64,000 nt of DNA from Pseudovibrio sp. JCM 19062 (GCA_001310715.1 BAXV01000013.1:1-64000); one strand, 5' to 3'. Counted from the stretch's first letter, positions 23,035 through 34,861 are shown. Numbers and translations: made by a program. Notes: generated by a model not told the origin, from the sequence alone.

Positions 23035-24855
23035 ATGTTTCAGAGCTTTGACACAGTAAATGATAAATCTCGTGGGCCGGTTCGGTTGACCGCTCTGCGA
23101 GACGAGCTGGCCTCTCGTGGGCTTGATGGCTTTTTGGTCCCACGGGCTGATGCCCACCAAGGCGAATATGTGCCTGCAAGTGACTGCCGGCTTGAGTGGC
23201 TGACGGGGTTTACCGGTTCTGCGGGTATCGCTGGTGTGCTTCCTGAGAAAGCGGCGGTTTTCATTGATGGGCGCTACACCATTCAGGTGCGTGATCAGGT
23301 GGACGAAGATGCGTTTGCCTACCGGCATCTTATCGACGAGCCGCTGACGGCGTGGATTCGCGAGAACGCCAAGGAAGGCCAGAAGATCGGTTACGATCCG
23401 ATGCTGCATCCGGTTCGTCAGGTTACCTCCCTGAAAACGGCTTGTGAAAAGGCTGGTGCTGAGCTGGTTGCCATAGACAGCAATCCACTTGACGCTGTGT
23501 GGACGGATCGTCCGGAAGCTCCGCTGGGTGCAGTGAAGATACACCCAATGCAGTTTGCGGGTGAAAGTGCTGCAGACAAGATCAAGCGCATTGGTGAAGA
23601 GATTGCGGAGAACGAGGCTGATACCGCGCTTTTGACCCAGCCTGACTCAATTGCATGGCTTTTGAATATCCGGGGTAGCGATGTTACGCACACTCCGTTG
23701 CCGTTGTCTTTTGCCTTGGTGCCAGCAGCAGGCAAGCCATCCTTGTTCATTGACGGACGCAAGCTTTCCAATGAAGTGCGTGATGAGCTGAGTGGGCTGA
23801 CTGATATTGCCGCAACGGCAGAGCTTCTCCCTGCGTTGACAGCACTAGGCACTGAGGGCAAACGGGTTCTCATTGATACCAGCCTTGCGGGTCAGGCTCT
23901 TTATGACGCGGTTGCTGATAATGGCGGCAACGTTGTTGAAGGGCAGGAGCCAACTCTGCTGCCGAAGGCTGTTAAAAATCAGGATGAGATTGAAGGTGCC
24001 AAATCGGCCCACCTTCGCGATGGTGTTGCTTATGCACGCTTCCTCGCGTGGTTTGAGAAGACAGCTCCGCTTGGTGGTCTAACCGAGGTTTCTGTTGCCG
24101 AGAAGCTTGAAGAGTTTCGCCGTGAGACCGGTGCCCTGAAGGATATCTCCTTTGACTCGATCTCGGCGGCTGGTCCTCATGGTGCGATCTGCCATTACCG
24201 CGTGAGCTATGATAGCAATCTGCCGATTGAGTTGAACAGTGTTTATCTGATCGATTCCGGTGCCCAGTATGAAGATGGCACAACTGACATCACCCGCACG
24301 CTGGCTGTGGGCGCGGTGACGGCAGAGCAGTGCGAGCACTTTACGCTTGTTCTGAAAGGCCATATTGCGATTGCGACTGCCCGCTTCCCGGTTGGGACAA
24401 CGGGCTCTCAGCTGGACACACTGGCGCGCATTGATCTTTGGAAGCGGGGCCTTGATTTTGACCATGGCACTGGCCACGGTGTTGGCTCTTACCTTGGCGT
24501 TCATGAAGGACCGCAGCGGATTTCCAAGATGCCGAACAGTATTGCGCTGAAGCCGGGCATGATCCTTTCCAACGAGCCGGGATATTATCGTGCTGATGAA
24601 TACGGCATCCGCATCGAGAACCTAGAGCTGGTGACGCCGGCCTCGGGCATTGAAGGTGGTGATCAGAAGATGCTGGGCTTTGAAGCGTTGACGCTTGCCC
24701 CGATTGATCTGCGTATGGTGGATACCAAACTTCTGTCAGAGTTCGAGCTGAACTGGCTGAATACCTATCATGCGCGTGTTCGTGAGATGGTTGGTCCGTT
24801 GCTGGATGACGAGACCAAAGCTTGGCTGAATGAGGCGACGCGTCCGGTTTCCTAG
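23035..24855 (+). CDS. pepP: Xaa-Pro aminopeptidase, M24B family
   Basis: Dimetal peptidase removing an N-terminal residue before proline. Two creatinase-like N-terminal domains (about residues 15-300) precede the pita-bread catalytic domain. Metal ligands are visible in DSGAQYEDGTTDITRT, HGTGHGVGSYLGVHEGPQ, SNEPGYYRADEYGIRIENL. Length is 606 aa, matching the long eukaryote-like/bacterial form and not the 440-aa E. coli PepP, so the symbol is used loosely. No frame break. It ends at a strong terminator. Confidence 0.9.
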   Translation: MFQSFDTVNDKSRGPVRLTALRDELASRGLDGFLVPRADAHQGEYVPASDCRLEWLTGFTGSAGIAGVLPEKAAVFIDGRYTIQVRDQVDEDAFAYRHLIDEPLTAWIRENAKEGQKIGYDPMLHPVRQVTSLKTACEKAGAELVAIDSNPLDAVWTDRPEAPLGAVKIHPMQFAGESAADKIKRIGEEIAENEADTALLTQPDSIAWLLNIRGSDVTHTPLPLSFALVPAAGKPSLFIDGRKLSNEVRDELSGLTDIAATAELLPALTALGTEGKRVLIDTSLAGQALYDAVADNGGNVVEGQEPTLLPKAVKNQDEIEGAKSAHLRDGVAYARFLAWFEKTAPLGGLTEVSVAEKLEEFRRETGALKDISFDSISAAGPHGAICHYRVSYDSNLPIELNSVYLIDSGAQYEDGTTDITRTLAVGAVTAEQCEHFTLVLKGHIAIATARFPVGTTGSQLDTLARIDLWKRGLDFDHGTGHGVGSYLGVHEGPQRISKMPNSIALKPGMILSNEPGYYRADEYGIRIENLELVTPASGIEGGDQKMLGFEALTLAPIDLRMVDTKLLSEFELNWLNTYHARVREMVGPLLDDETKAWLNEATRPVS

Positions 24856-24883
24856 GGGTGGTCTGCTTCTGCTGGTAATAAAG

Positions 24884-24912
24884 AAAACCCCGCTCGTTTG
24901 AGCGGGGTTTTT
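24884..24912 (+). terminator. bidirectional terminator between pepP and azlD
   Basis: AAAACCCCGCTC (24884-24895) pairs with GAGCGGGGTTTT (24900-24911); T-runs are present on both strands, so it can serve pepP and the convergent azlCD operon. Confidence 0.9.
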
Positions 24913-24914
24913 GT

Positions 24915-25236
24915 TTAGATAACGGTGAGTGCCAGTCTCAGGACAACTACACTGACAATCCCTATTGCTATGGCGGCCAGCATGGGCAAGCGCAGGGCGG
25001 CGATGGCCGTGATGGCTGTGGCGGTGGTTTCTGCACGCCGGTGGCGAATGCGGTGGGGGCGACAACCGACATGAGGATCGCGGGTGGGACAGCCTGAAGG
25101 GCTGCCTCTGTGCGGCCTGAGAAGGTGACGAACCTTGTCAGGACCAGTCCTGCAATCCGGGTCAGGTAGGTGCTGCTGCCATTGCCAGAATGGTGAAGAG
25201 GACAAGCGGATCGACGGCGAAGATTTCTGAGATCAT
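24915..25236 (-). CDS. azlD: AzlD-family branched-chain amino acid exporter small subunit (two frame breaks)
   Basis: Small membrane partner of AzlC in BrnFE/AzlCD-type amino acid export. About 107 residues with membrane segments FAVDPLVLFTILAMAA, PPAILMSVVAPTAFA and MLAAIAIGIVSVVVLRLAL, and the family stretch TYLTRIAGL. Breaks near 25172 and 25034 are each repaired by one base; the second restores GVAETTATAITAIAALR. The start overlaps the azlC stop (ATGA), showing translational coupling. Confidence 0.8.
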
Positions 25237-25982
25237 GACTGGAGTGCCTCCGCAGGTTTTAGCTGTGTCTTCGGGCTGTCGTCATACTGGATTGCGGCGG
25301 CGATGACGCCTGCGACTGCGCCTGCAATTATGTACCAGGCTCCGGGGACGAACTTGTAGGTGAGTACGGCTGCAAGGCCGCTGGCTGCGAGGACCACGCC
25401 GGTCTTGCGTCCTTGCCAAAAGCCCATGACCAGACAGATGAAGAGGGCAGTGAAAGCGAAGTCCAGACCAAAGCGGGATGGATCTCCCATAACTGCGCCG
25501 ATCAAGCTTCCGGCAACTGTTGCGACCTGCCATGTGATGAACAAGGTGAGGCCAACCCCCAGATAGAAGCTGAAGGTTGTGTGCTGTTTGATTGCGCGCT
25601 GCTCAGAAAGGGCCCAGACCTCATCTGCCAATATGAAGAAGCCGAGATATCTTTGCAGTGTTGTCCAGTGCCTCAGCTTGGGAGCCAGCGAAGCACTCAT
25701 GAGTACATGGCGTAGGTTGACCAGGAATGTTGAGAAGGCAACGGTGACCCAGGGGAGCGGGTCTGCCCACAAATCCAAGGCAACGAACTGAGAACCGCCA
25801 GCAAACACCAAGGAGCTCATGAGCAGGACTTCCAGCGAAGACAATCCTTTTTGAGCTGCAAGAGCGCCAAACAACAGGCCGATGGGTGCCACAGCGAACA
25901 CCAACGGGAAGAAGGTTGTTACACCGAGGAAAAATTCATTGGGGCGAGCGTTGAGCGCCGAGTTATTCTGATTGTTTTTCAC
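25233..25982 (-). CDS. azlC: AzlC-family branched-chain amino acid exporter
   Basis: Large membrane subunit of a predicted AzlCD/BrnFE exporter. 249 residues with about seven membrane segments; family hallmarks are FAVAPIGLLFGALAAQKGL, LVFAGGSQFVALDLW, and NLRHVLMSASLAPKL. Unbroken. It is cotranscribed with azlD and lies 97 bases downstream of a same-strand AraC-type regulator gene, which is its likely controller. Substrate assignment rests on the family only. Confidence 0.87.
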   Translation of the reverse strand: MKNNQNNSALNARPNEFFLGVTTFFPLVFAVAPIGLLFGALAAQKGLSSLEVLLMSSLVFAGGSQFVALDLWADPLPWVTVAFSTFLVNLRHVLMSASLAPKLRHWTTLQRYLGFFILADEVWALSEQRAIKQHTTFSFYLGVGLTLFITWQVATVAGSLIGAVMGDPSRFGLDFAFTALFICLVMGFWQGRKTGVVLAASGLAAVLTYKFVPGAWYIIAGAVAGVIAAAIQYDDSPKTQLKPAEALQS

Positions 25983-26079
25983 AAAACTCTCCTAAGACTT
26001 AGAAGAGTTTTAAATCAGAGCGGCAGGTGGTGTCTTGAATGAAATTGCGCTTCTTGCATCTGTTGGTATGCTGCTGTGA

Positions 26080-26921
26080 TTAAACGGAAATCACAGATCT
26101 CTGGAAAGCAGCCGGTGTTGTGCCTACACGTGATTTGAACTGCCGTGTCAGGTGTGCCTGATCAGCAAAGCCGCAGAGGGATGCTGTTTCGCTCGGGGAG
26201 CTTCCACGAACAAGCAGGCGTCTTGCATTGCGTACCCGCACATCTGTCAGATAGGCGTGCGGGGTTTGGCCTGTTGCCTTTTTGAAGGAGCGAATGAGGT
26301 GGTATTTGGAACGGCCAGAGATGTTTACCAGATCATCCAGATGCACCGTGTCCATGAAGCTTTCTTCCAGATATTCACGTGTTCTCCTGACGGCGACAGG
26401 ATCTTTTGAGCCCATCAGATTGTCAGTGAAACTGCCGTATCTGGTGAGCATCTTTGCAAAGATCATGTAAAGCGTTTCATCGGCTTCCAAATCGATGGAG
26501 CGGTTTTGTATGGACTTGTGCGCCTCTATAAATTCCTGACACAGCTCCGGATCATAGACACGTGGCTCGGGAAAGAACGGCGTCCCGCTTTGTGGCTTAT
26601 CTGTCATATCCTCAGCAATGCTTTTGAGTAAGGATATGCTTGGGTAGGTCATGCGGTAGGTGTAGCCGTTGCCTTCCGGTATGCCATCGTGAAGCTCGAA
26701 CGGGTTCACAAAGACCAGATCTCCGGGGCCTGCAAATATCTGCTGCCCGCGCTGCCAGTAGACCTGACAGCCAGACAGGATGCCGCCGACAACAAAGGTA
26801 TCGTGGGTGTGGGCTCATACACATGGGTTCTGAAACTTGCTGCAAGACATTCCAGCCCGTCAAAACGGGGCGCGCACCAGAATTGTGCGTTTTCTCCTGA
26901 ATGGAGCGGAGTTGCTTCCAA
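26080..26921 (-). CDS. AraC-family transcriptional regulator (one frame break)
   Basis: The N-terminal cupin-like AraC ligand domain has HTHDTFVVGGILSGCQVYW and GPGDLVFVNPFELHDG. The C-terminal double helix-turn-helix begins DLVNISGRSKYHLIRSFKK and ends SLCGFADQAHLTRQFKSRVG. A break near 26813 (one C lost from a C run on the coding strand) joins HVYEP to HTHDTF. Corrected length is 280 aa. Position directly upstream of azlCD on the same strand points to amino acid-responsive control of export; this is inference. Confidence 0.87.
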
Positions 26922-27040
26922 TGCAGTTTTTTTGAGTGACCGGTTTCATAGACCCAATTTATCCAGCGAAGACATGCCTGTCTTGAACGAGATTGCTGTT
27001 TTTTTTACATATAGGTCAATGGAGATTATCTGGGGTATGG

Positions 27041-28677
27041 CTAGCGGTGTTCCTCAACATTTGCCTGAATAAGCGCGGAGTTGAAGTATCGCAGGGCCTT
27101 TACGTGGCTTGCGTAGCCGATGATTTCAGTGGGGTTTTTCGGGTCAACAACAGGGAGAATTGACTTGCCACATCGTCGAAAGCCTTGAGGGCCTTTTCGA
27201 GTGTGTCCAAGGGCGCAAGGGCCACGACTTCTGCATCCGGGTCGAACGTGGTGTCTGTGTCCGGTCTTGGTGGGTCTGCGAAGTCTTCCACATGCACGAT
27301 GCGGACCAGCCACTTGTGGGCACCATCCTGCAACATGACGCCGCGCATTTCCAACTGCCAGTGGAAGTAGGAGCGACCGTGAATTGCCTGATTGAGGCCG
27401 GTGGAAATGGAGACGGCGATGAGCAATGCGATGGAGAGCTCATAGCCGCCGGTCAGTTCAAACACGATCATGGTGGTTGATATTGGTGCGCCAAGAACCG
27501 CAGAGGCGACAGCTCCCATGCCCAATATTGCATAGAGGCCGTGGCTGGAGCCATCTCCGGCAGAATATTTGCTGCGATCAGGCCAAAAGCCCCGCCTGTC
27601 ATTGCGCCCAGATACAGCGAGGGCGAGAATATACCGCCGCCGAAGCGGGAAGCGAGGGTGATAGCGGTTGCGACTGTCTTAGCAACGAGTAGGGACAGCA
27701 TTAATGTGAGTGGCAGTTCCGAGTTGAGCGCGCCGTCGGTTGCTTCATAGCCTACACCGAGCACCTCGGGATAGAAAACGGCAATAGAGCCAACCAGTGC
27801 ACCGCCAACGATGGGGCGGAGCCAGATGGGCATTTTGACGTTTCTGGCAATCCAGTCGGAGCCTATCAGTGCGAATTGGAACATGATGGCGACAACTGCG
27901 CAGATGATGCCCAGAAGCACAAACGCTGGGAACTCCCAGTAGGTGCTGATTTGATAGTGCGGCAGGATGAAGGCCACAGCTTCGCCGAAATAGAGGCGGG
28001 CGATTAGTGTTCCCATGGCTGAGGAGAGCACAATGGAACAAAGGCTGTCAGTGCGTAGTGGCCCAGGATGACCTCGTGGGCAAACAGGACGCCTGCAATG
28101 GGTGCGTTAAAGCTTGCGGAGACGGCACTTGCTACACCTGCTGCAAGCAGGATGCGCATTGAGGAATCGGGCAGCTTCAATCTGGAGAAAACCGAGGTGC
28201 CGAGCGTTGCGCCCAGATGGACCATGGGGCCTTCGCGGCCAGCACTGGCCCCGCTGCCAAGCGAGATGATGGTGATGAAGGCTGAGGTGATGCCAGACCA
28301 GAAGGGCAGGCCTCTACCACCATGGACGCGCGCTTCGATAACATCTGCCACGCCGCCTGCACGCTGCTTCTGTTGCACGGTTTGCAGCAGGAATCCAACG
28401 ATTGCACCGCCAACAACGGGTGCCATAACAATGACATACCATGGCTGTGAGGTTACAGCGCTGATCATGCGCTCGGAGGCGGTGCCAAGCCATACCCACT
28501 GAACCATCCCAATTCCGATGCGAAACAGCATTGCTGAGACGCGACCGCCGCTCCAATCAACAGCGCCAGGAACCAGACAAGCGGAAGCCGCGATGACATG
28601 AACAAACGCAGGTTTGGTTCGATCCACCTATATGCGAGATGTAGTACGGTTTTCAGCGCGTTGGCTCGTTTGGGCAT
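27041..28677 (-). CDS. ClC-family chloride channel/antiporter (four frame breaks)
   Basis: Membrane chloride transporter. Selectivity-filter motifs appear in order: GSGASAGREGP with the gating glutamate in GREGP, then GGGIFSPSLYLGAMTGG, and near the C-terminal membrane part MGAVASAVLGAPISTTMIVFE split here as VLGAPISTT. A partial CBS-like tail ends SILPVVDPKNPTEIIGY. Frame breaks near 28541, 28035, 27541 and 27166, each one base lost. Corrected length is 546 aa. Four breaks in one gene is the highest count in the window. Confidence 0.88.
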
Positions 28678-28974
28678 AATGGGTTAAGCGATGCAATAAT
28701 GAATGATGGGAGTGTCTTTAGCGAGTTTCCCAGTGAAACGCCAATCAGGATATCTTCTGATTCCGGTCTATTATTTTCAACAAGCACTGAGAAAGGCTTA
28801 AGGAACATCAATCATCCACCGGCAGCTTCAGGTTCAGCCTTGCCAAAAGCTCAATATTTGTGACCATGCAGAGGACTATAATTTATAAAAATGACGAGTC
28901 GTGTTTCAGGTCTGTCTATCTGGCCTGTTGAACAGCTTCCTAGGGAAGCCTCTGGACGATAAGGGAGGTCTGCT

Positions 28975-30393
28975 ATGTCTTTAGCGGAGATGCAGCTGAA
29001 GGTTACGCGCAATGAAGAGGGAATCGACAAAGCGATCGCATCCTTGTCCGCAAAGTTTGGGGACCGCTGCCAGACGTCCAAAAGCCTGCGGGAGCAGCAC
29101 GGCCATACAACATCGTGGCTGCCCAACCAGCCACCAGATGCTGTTGTGTTTGCCCAGTCGACAGCAGAAGTCTCCGAAATTGTCAAAATTTGTGCGGACT
29201 TGCGGGTTCCAATCATCATTCGGGAGCGGGTCGTCTCTGGAAGGGCATCTGAACGCACCGGGTGGTGGGATTTCTCTGGATCTTTCCCAGATGAATGAGG
29301 TTGTTGCGGTTCATCCCGAGGATCTGGACTGTGTGGTTCAGCCGGGGGTGACGCGCAAGCAGCTGAATGCTTATTTGCGTGATACGGGCTTGTTCTTTCC
29401 GATTGATCCGGGTGCGGATGCCACGATTGGGGGCATGACAGCAACACGGGCGTCGGGCACCAATGCGGTGCTTTATGGCACCATGAAGGATATGGTTCTG
29501 GCGCTGACCGTGGTCATGCCGGACGGAACCATTGTGAGAACCGGAAGCCGCGCTAAGAAGTCCTCTGCCGGATATGACCTGACACGTTTGATGGTGGGCT
29601 CTGAGGGAACATTAGGTGTGATTACTGAGATCACGCTGAAGCTGAAGGGAATACCTGAGGCGATTTCCGGCGGCATTGCATCTTTTGACAGCATTGCAGA
29701 TTGTTGCAACACGGTTATTGAGGCGGTGCAGTACGGGATTCCGATTGCCCGGATCGAATTGTTGGATACGCTCTCTGTCAAATCGGTCAATGCCTATTCA
29801 AAGCTGTCTTTGCCGGAATCGCCGTTGCTGCTTGTGGAATTCCACGGTAGTGAAGCTGGCGTAAAAGAGCAGGCAGAGCGATTTGGCGAAATTGCTGCTG
29901 AAAACTCCATGAAGAGCTTTGAATGGGCGACGGACCCGGAAGAGCGCAACAGGCTTTGGGCGGCCCGACATGATGCTTATTGGGCTGGTTTGGGGCTGGC
30001 ACCGGACCGGACAGGCCTGTCGACTGATGTGTGTGTTCCGATTTCTCGGCTGGCTGATTGTGTGACTGCCACACATAAAGACATCAAAGAAAATGGCTTG
30101 ATTGGCCCGATAGTTGGCCATGTTGGTGACGGAAACTTCCATGTGCTTGTGCTGACGGATCTGAATGATCCGAGGACATTGCCAAGTCTGAAGCCTTTGT
30201 AGAACGGCTGAATTACCGAGCCATTGAAATGGGCGGGACTTGCACGGGTGAGCATGGTGTGGGGCAGGGTAAAATGAAGTATCTGCCTAAGGAACATGGG
30301 GCGGGCGTGGCAGTTATGGCGGCAGTTAAACGCAGCCTTGACCCGCTGAATATCATGAATCCCGGCAAGATTGTTTCTCTGGATGACAAGTAA
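28975..30393 (+). CDS. FAD-binding oxidase, GlcD/D-lactate dehydrogenase family (three frame breaks)
   Basis: Flavoprotein oxidising a 2-hydroxy acid, probably D-lactate or glycolate. The FAD-binding PCMH domain has IIIRGAGSSLEGHLNAPGGG, DPGADATIGGMTATRASGTN and VGSEGTLGVITEITLKL. The C-terminal cap has VGHVGDGNFHVL and the final GEHGVGQGKMKYL. Breaks at about 29222 and 29229 (each GGGG reduced to GGG) and near 30172 (GG to G). Corrected length is 473 aa. It is transcribed away from the ClC gene. Substrate is not certain. Confidence 0.88.
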
Positions 30394-30566
30394 AGACGTG
30401 CGATAAATCCGCACTTGCTTTGTTCCATTTGGAAAGATTGCCTTATATCGTTGCTGTTGTCTTGTTCCTGCTGTAATTCACATAGACAAACGAGTGTTTG
30501 CAGGCAGCTCATAGGCGGACAACGCGGCAAGGCGTTAGGTTCGAAGTGGGTAAAGGAGCTTTTACG

Positions 30567-33500
30567 TTGAATTCGGTTTACATCACCGTCGGTGGGGCTT
30601 TGATCTTAGCGCTGGTTGTCGCGCTTGTTGGCCCTTTGGTCATAGATTGGTCGGCGTATCGCTCTCTCTTTGAAAACTATGGTGAGAAAGTTCTGGGGCA
30701 TCAGGTTACGATCCTTGGAGAAACTGATGTCCAGCTTTTACCCGCTCCCTATGTGAAGCTCTCTGACGTGCGCGTTGGTGCGGTGGAAGACCCGTTGTTG
30801 ACCATCAAAGGATTTGAGGGGCGTATTGAGTTGCCTTCTTTGCTACGTGGGGAAGTCCATGTCACAGAGATGAAGCTCAATGAGCCGGAACTCAACTTGT
30901 CTTTGGATGAGGCAGGACGCCTTGATGTTTTGCAAACCAACATGCGTCGTTCTGTTATCTCTGAAATCGATCCAAGCTCTCTCATTTTGGAGGGGGTAAG
31001 CGTTAAGAACGGTTCTATCGTGTTGACGGATGCGCGCACCGGCGAAGTGCGCCGCGCTGAGAATGCAAACCTTGAGCTTTCTGCCGGAGGCTTGCAGGGG
31101 CCGTTCAAGGTTGAGGGCGCGCTGCGCTATGAGGGCGTTCCTTACATGCTGAAGGTCGGCAGTGGCCGATTGGAGCAGAACGGTCAGATCCGTGTGAAAA
31201 CGCAGGTTTCGCCTGCAAATGTTGCTGCCGAGTTTTCTACAGACGGTTTTCTTAGGCATCAGGATGGGGTGGTTTCCTATTACGGTGATGCGGAAGTCCA
31301 GTCTATTCTCAGTGAAGGCTCTGAGGCTCTGGAATGGGCGGGCAAGAGTAAGTTTAATCTGGACGGCGAGCGACTGGAGCTAACAGAAACGACGTTGCGC
31401 CTTGGTTCTGAGGAGCGTCCGGTCACCGCTGAAGGCGGCGGGATTTACAGCTTTGGGCTTGAACCGGAGTTTCAGGCGGTTGCGCAGTTCAAACAGGTTG
31501 ATCTGGACCGGATGTTTGGCGGTGGACCGCAGCGTCCGCTGGTGCCTACAGATGCTGTTATAGCCAGATTGGCGGGTGGTTTGAAATCGCTGCCCTTGCT
31601 GGATGTGAAAGGTCAGATGGATCTGAGCGTCCCTGTTGTTGTCGCGGGCGGTTCTGTTGTCTCCAACCTGAGCGGCGTGCTTGAGTCTACTGGGACTGGC
31701 TGGAAGATTGATGGGCTTTCAGGCGAGTTGCCGGGCCGGAGTGCGTTTAAGACGAGCGGGTATCTGGAGCTGGGCGGTTCAGCCGGCTATCAGGGGGACT
31801 GGGAGATTTCATCCCGTCAGCCGCATCAGTTAGCACACTGGTGGTTGGGCGAACGTAAGGATGCGTCCAAGCGTCTGGCTCCTCTTGCGCTTAAAGGCCG
31901 TATTGAAGCGGGTTCCGGTGCTCTGCGGCTTCCTGATCTACGTATTGATGCAGGTGATGTGCGCAGTGTTGGCCTGATCTCCTTCGAGCATCCACTCGAT
32001 CGTAGTCCACTGATTACCGTTGATATGGACAGTGACCGGGTTAATGTGGATGAGATCCAGCGTTATGTCGAGGCGTTCACGGGTAAAACGATCCAGCCAA
32101 GTGTGGTTGATATGTCCCTGCGGCTTTATGCGGATGAGCTGGTTGCCAGTGGTGTGAAGGCCAAAAGCATGGTTGTGAGTGCCAGCCTGAGCCAGGATGC
32201 GCTTTCGATAAGCCAGCTGAAAATCCGCGATTTTGCTGGTGCCTACATTGACATGAAGGGCCGTATTGATGACCTGAGCACAACCCCTCAGGGTAACATC
32301 AAAGGCACTTTGACGGCTCATCTCTCAATGGCGCTGTGGCTGTTTTGGAAGAATATGCACCTGACCATCCGTTGATTAAGCGCCTTAAAACGGCGGCTCC
32401 TGACCTTGCTCCGGCAAGCCTGAAGGCAGAGCTTTCGGCCTATGCGGAGAAGGGGCGGACGGACATGTCGTTGAACCTGTTTGGCGAGGTTGGTGTTAGC
32501 GAGATTGATCTGAACGGCACCTTTGAAGGTCGCATCGATGACTTTGCCGAGGGCAACCTTTACGCAGAAATGACCCTTGGCGGTAAAGATGGCGTCAAGG
32601 TGTTGCGCCAGCTTGGGTTTGAGGCGATCCCGATTACTCAGTTACAGCCGGGAGAGGTTCGTCTGTCCTTGTCTGGTAGCCCGCGTGATGAGCTTGCCTT
32701 TGGGTTCTCTAGTGCCCTTGTCGGCATGACTGTGCTTTCCGATGGTACTGTGCGCTTTCCGCGCCGCTCTGATGCGGTTTGGTCGGCGAAGGTTGAGCTG
32801 CAGTCCGATGATCTGGCCGATTATGGATTGGCGTTTGGCAAGGTTTATCCAATTTATTCCGGTCCACTCAAAGCGAACCTGAGTGCTCAGGTTGAAGGGC
32901 GTGGGCGTGAATTTAAACTTGCAGATCTGACAGGCCAGCTGGCCAACATGGATCTGATGGGCGAGCTGGAAGGTTCTCTTGAGGAAAACGGGCCGCTGAA
33001 GGCATCTGGTAAGTTGGAACTTTCCGAGCTGGATATGCGCAGCCTGAGTGAGCTGTTGCTGGGCTCCAACGTGTGGGCTGGTGCGCTTCAGGATGATGGC
33101 GTCTGGCCGTCTCAGGCGCTGGGGCAGGGCCTTGCGGACGGTGTTGATCTGACGCTGGATGTAACAAGTGACCGGGCGTTGTTTAGCGATGAGTTTCATT
33201 TGACGGCGGCCAGTGGGCAGCTACGCTTGCGATCCAATCAGCTTTCCATCAGTGAAGGGACGGGACGCTTTGCCGGGGGTGAGTTCTCCGGGGCGTTTGA
33301 CTTACAGCGGGATCAGGGACAGGCAACGCTTTCTGGCCGTTTCCGGCTCGATGATGCGGACTTTGAGGAGTTGTCGTGGTCTGATGACGGGCGCGCGCTG
33401 GCGACCGGTAAGCTGCAGGCGATTGCTGAATTTGAGGGCAGTGGGCGCACGATCTCCGGTCTTGTTGCTGGTCTTTCCGGTGGTGGTACGTTCAGCCTGA

Positions 33501-34640
33501 CAGATGGCGAGATACGCCGCATCAATCCGGCGGCATTTGATCTGGTGATCAAGGCAGCGGATGCAGGACTTGAGATTGATGAGGCTGTTATACAAAGCGC
33601 GTTTGCTGATCATCTGGATGCGGGCTCGGTCCAGTTCAAGCGTGTCGATGGCTCTTTGGGCCTTGCCAGTGGCCGTATTCGTGCGCGCAATATCTCGGTT
33701 GATACGGAAGGCACGACCCTGTTTGGATCTGCGGTGATTGATCTTGAGAAGTGGGCGCTGACCGGTGATGTTTCCATGAAACCCGCGATGAAGCGCAGAA
33801 GGTTGCCGGCGCGGAGCCGCAGGTGGCGATCCTTTATTCCGGTTCCTTGGAAAACCCGCAACGCAAGCTGGATACGGGGCCGTTGCTGTCCTACCTCAAT
33901 CTTCGCGCCATTGAGCTGAATGTGAAGCGCATTGAGGAAGAGCAGAACAAGATTGCTGAACAAGAGCGTATGCTTGACCAGCTGAAACAGCAGCGGGAAG
34001 AGGACGCTACGCTCAAAGCAAAGGCGAACGAGGAAGAAAAAGCCCGTCAGGCCGCAGAAGCTGCCGCAGCTGCGCAGCGTGCGCGGCAGGCTGAGGCTGA
34101 CAAAGCGAGACAAGCGCGTGCTGCACAGTTGGCTGCTGAGGAAAAGGCCAGAAAAGCACAAGCTCTTGAGGCTCTAAAGCGGCTGAGGCGGCGCAAAGGC
34201 TGGCAGAAGAAAAAGCGGCGGCGGATGCCAGAGCGGCTGCTGATGCACAGGTGAGCGCTGAAACTGAAGCCAAGCAAAACTCGGTGCTGGACTTTAGTGC
34301 CCGCATTCGCTCAATGCTTGACGGAGATGGCGCTGCCCAAGAGGCTGCGAGCCCCTCGGTTACAATCGTAAATCCTCCAAAGCCACGAGCAAAGACCAAT
34401 TTGCCTGCGCTGGACAAGCCGGTGACAATTGGGGGGATGAATGAGGCAACGGTTCCGGCTGGAGAGGTTGATCTGCTGGGGCCGATCATTCAGTCAGGGG
34501 CGCCTAGAAATCTGGGCGTGCTTGATGCGCGGAATGATAATCAGGTTCAGCGGCAGCCTTTGCCGGATCTGCCAGCGGAAGATCGCAGTGCACCAAGGTT
34601 CATCGAGTTGCCGGGTGGGCGGCTGTTGCAGGTCAACTGA
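30567..34640 (+). CDS. AsmA-like inner-membrane-anchored protein, very large (three frame breaks)
   Basis: AsmA/TamB-superfamily protein (about 1358 aa), a group thought to form periplasmic bridges for lipid transport to the outer membrane. One N-terminal membrane anchor (VGGALILALVVALVGPLVID) is followed by the AsmA signature DVQLLPAPYVKLSDVRVG and long beta-rich repeats, then a C-terminal Ala/Lys/Glu/Gln-rich coiled coil (about residues 1120-1230) and a Pro-rich tail. Breaks near 32317, 33788 and 34182. TTG at 30567 has an AAGGAG nine bases upstream. The coiled-coil tail is unusual for AsmA proteins. Confidence 0.82.
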
Positions 34641-34854
34641 TAGGTTGGTTTTGAAAATGCTTGAGCACAGCCACACGAATGCAGCTTGAGAGATTGTTTT
34701 CGGGATTTCTCTGGTCATCAATGGCGGCGATGGTTGCAGTGATGGTCTTGTCCTGACTGTGGGCAAGGTCTTCCAGTCCGGCCCAAAACTCTGGCTCCAG
34801 CGTAATGCTGGTTCTGTGGCCGTGGAGCGTGATGGAGCGTTTCTTGAGGCTCAT
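34633..34854 (-). CDS. ribbon-helix-helix domain protein
   Basis: 73-residue protein of the RHH_4 type with the pattern KKRSITLHGHRTSITLEPEFW then LEDLAHSQDKTITATIAAI. Such proteins are small DNA-binding or arylsulfate-related regulators of unknown target common in alphaproteobacteria. Its 3' end overlaps the AsmA-like gene by eight bases (convergent) and it lies eight bases after a DUF4169 gene on the same strand. Confidence 0.8.
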   Translation of the reverse strand: MSLKKRSITLHGHRTSITLEPEFWAGLEDLAHSQDKTITATIAAIDDQRNPENNLSSCIRVAVLKHFQNQPIS

Positions 34855-34861
34855 GGGTGCC

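Noticed and set aside
27041..28677. ClC gene as a pseudogene
   Set aside because: Four breaks, but all family motifs are present in order and four single bases restore a full 546-residue protein; the density follows the general error rate.
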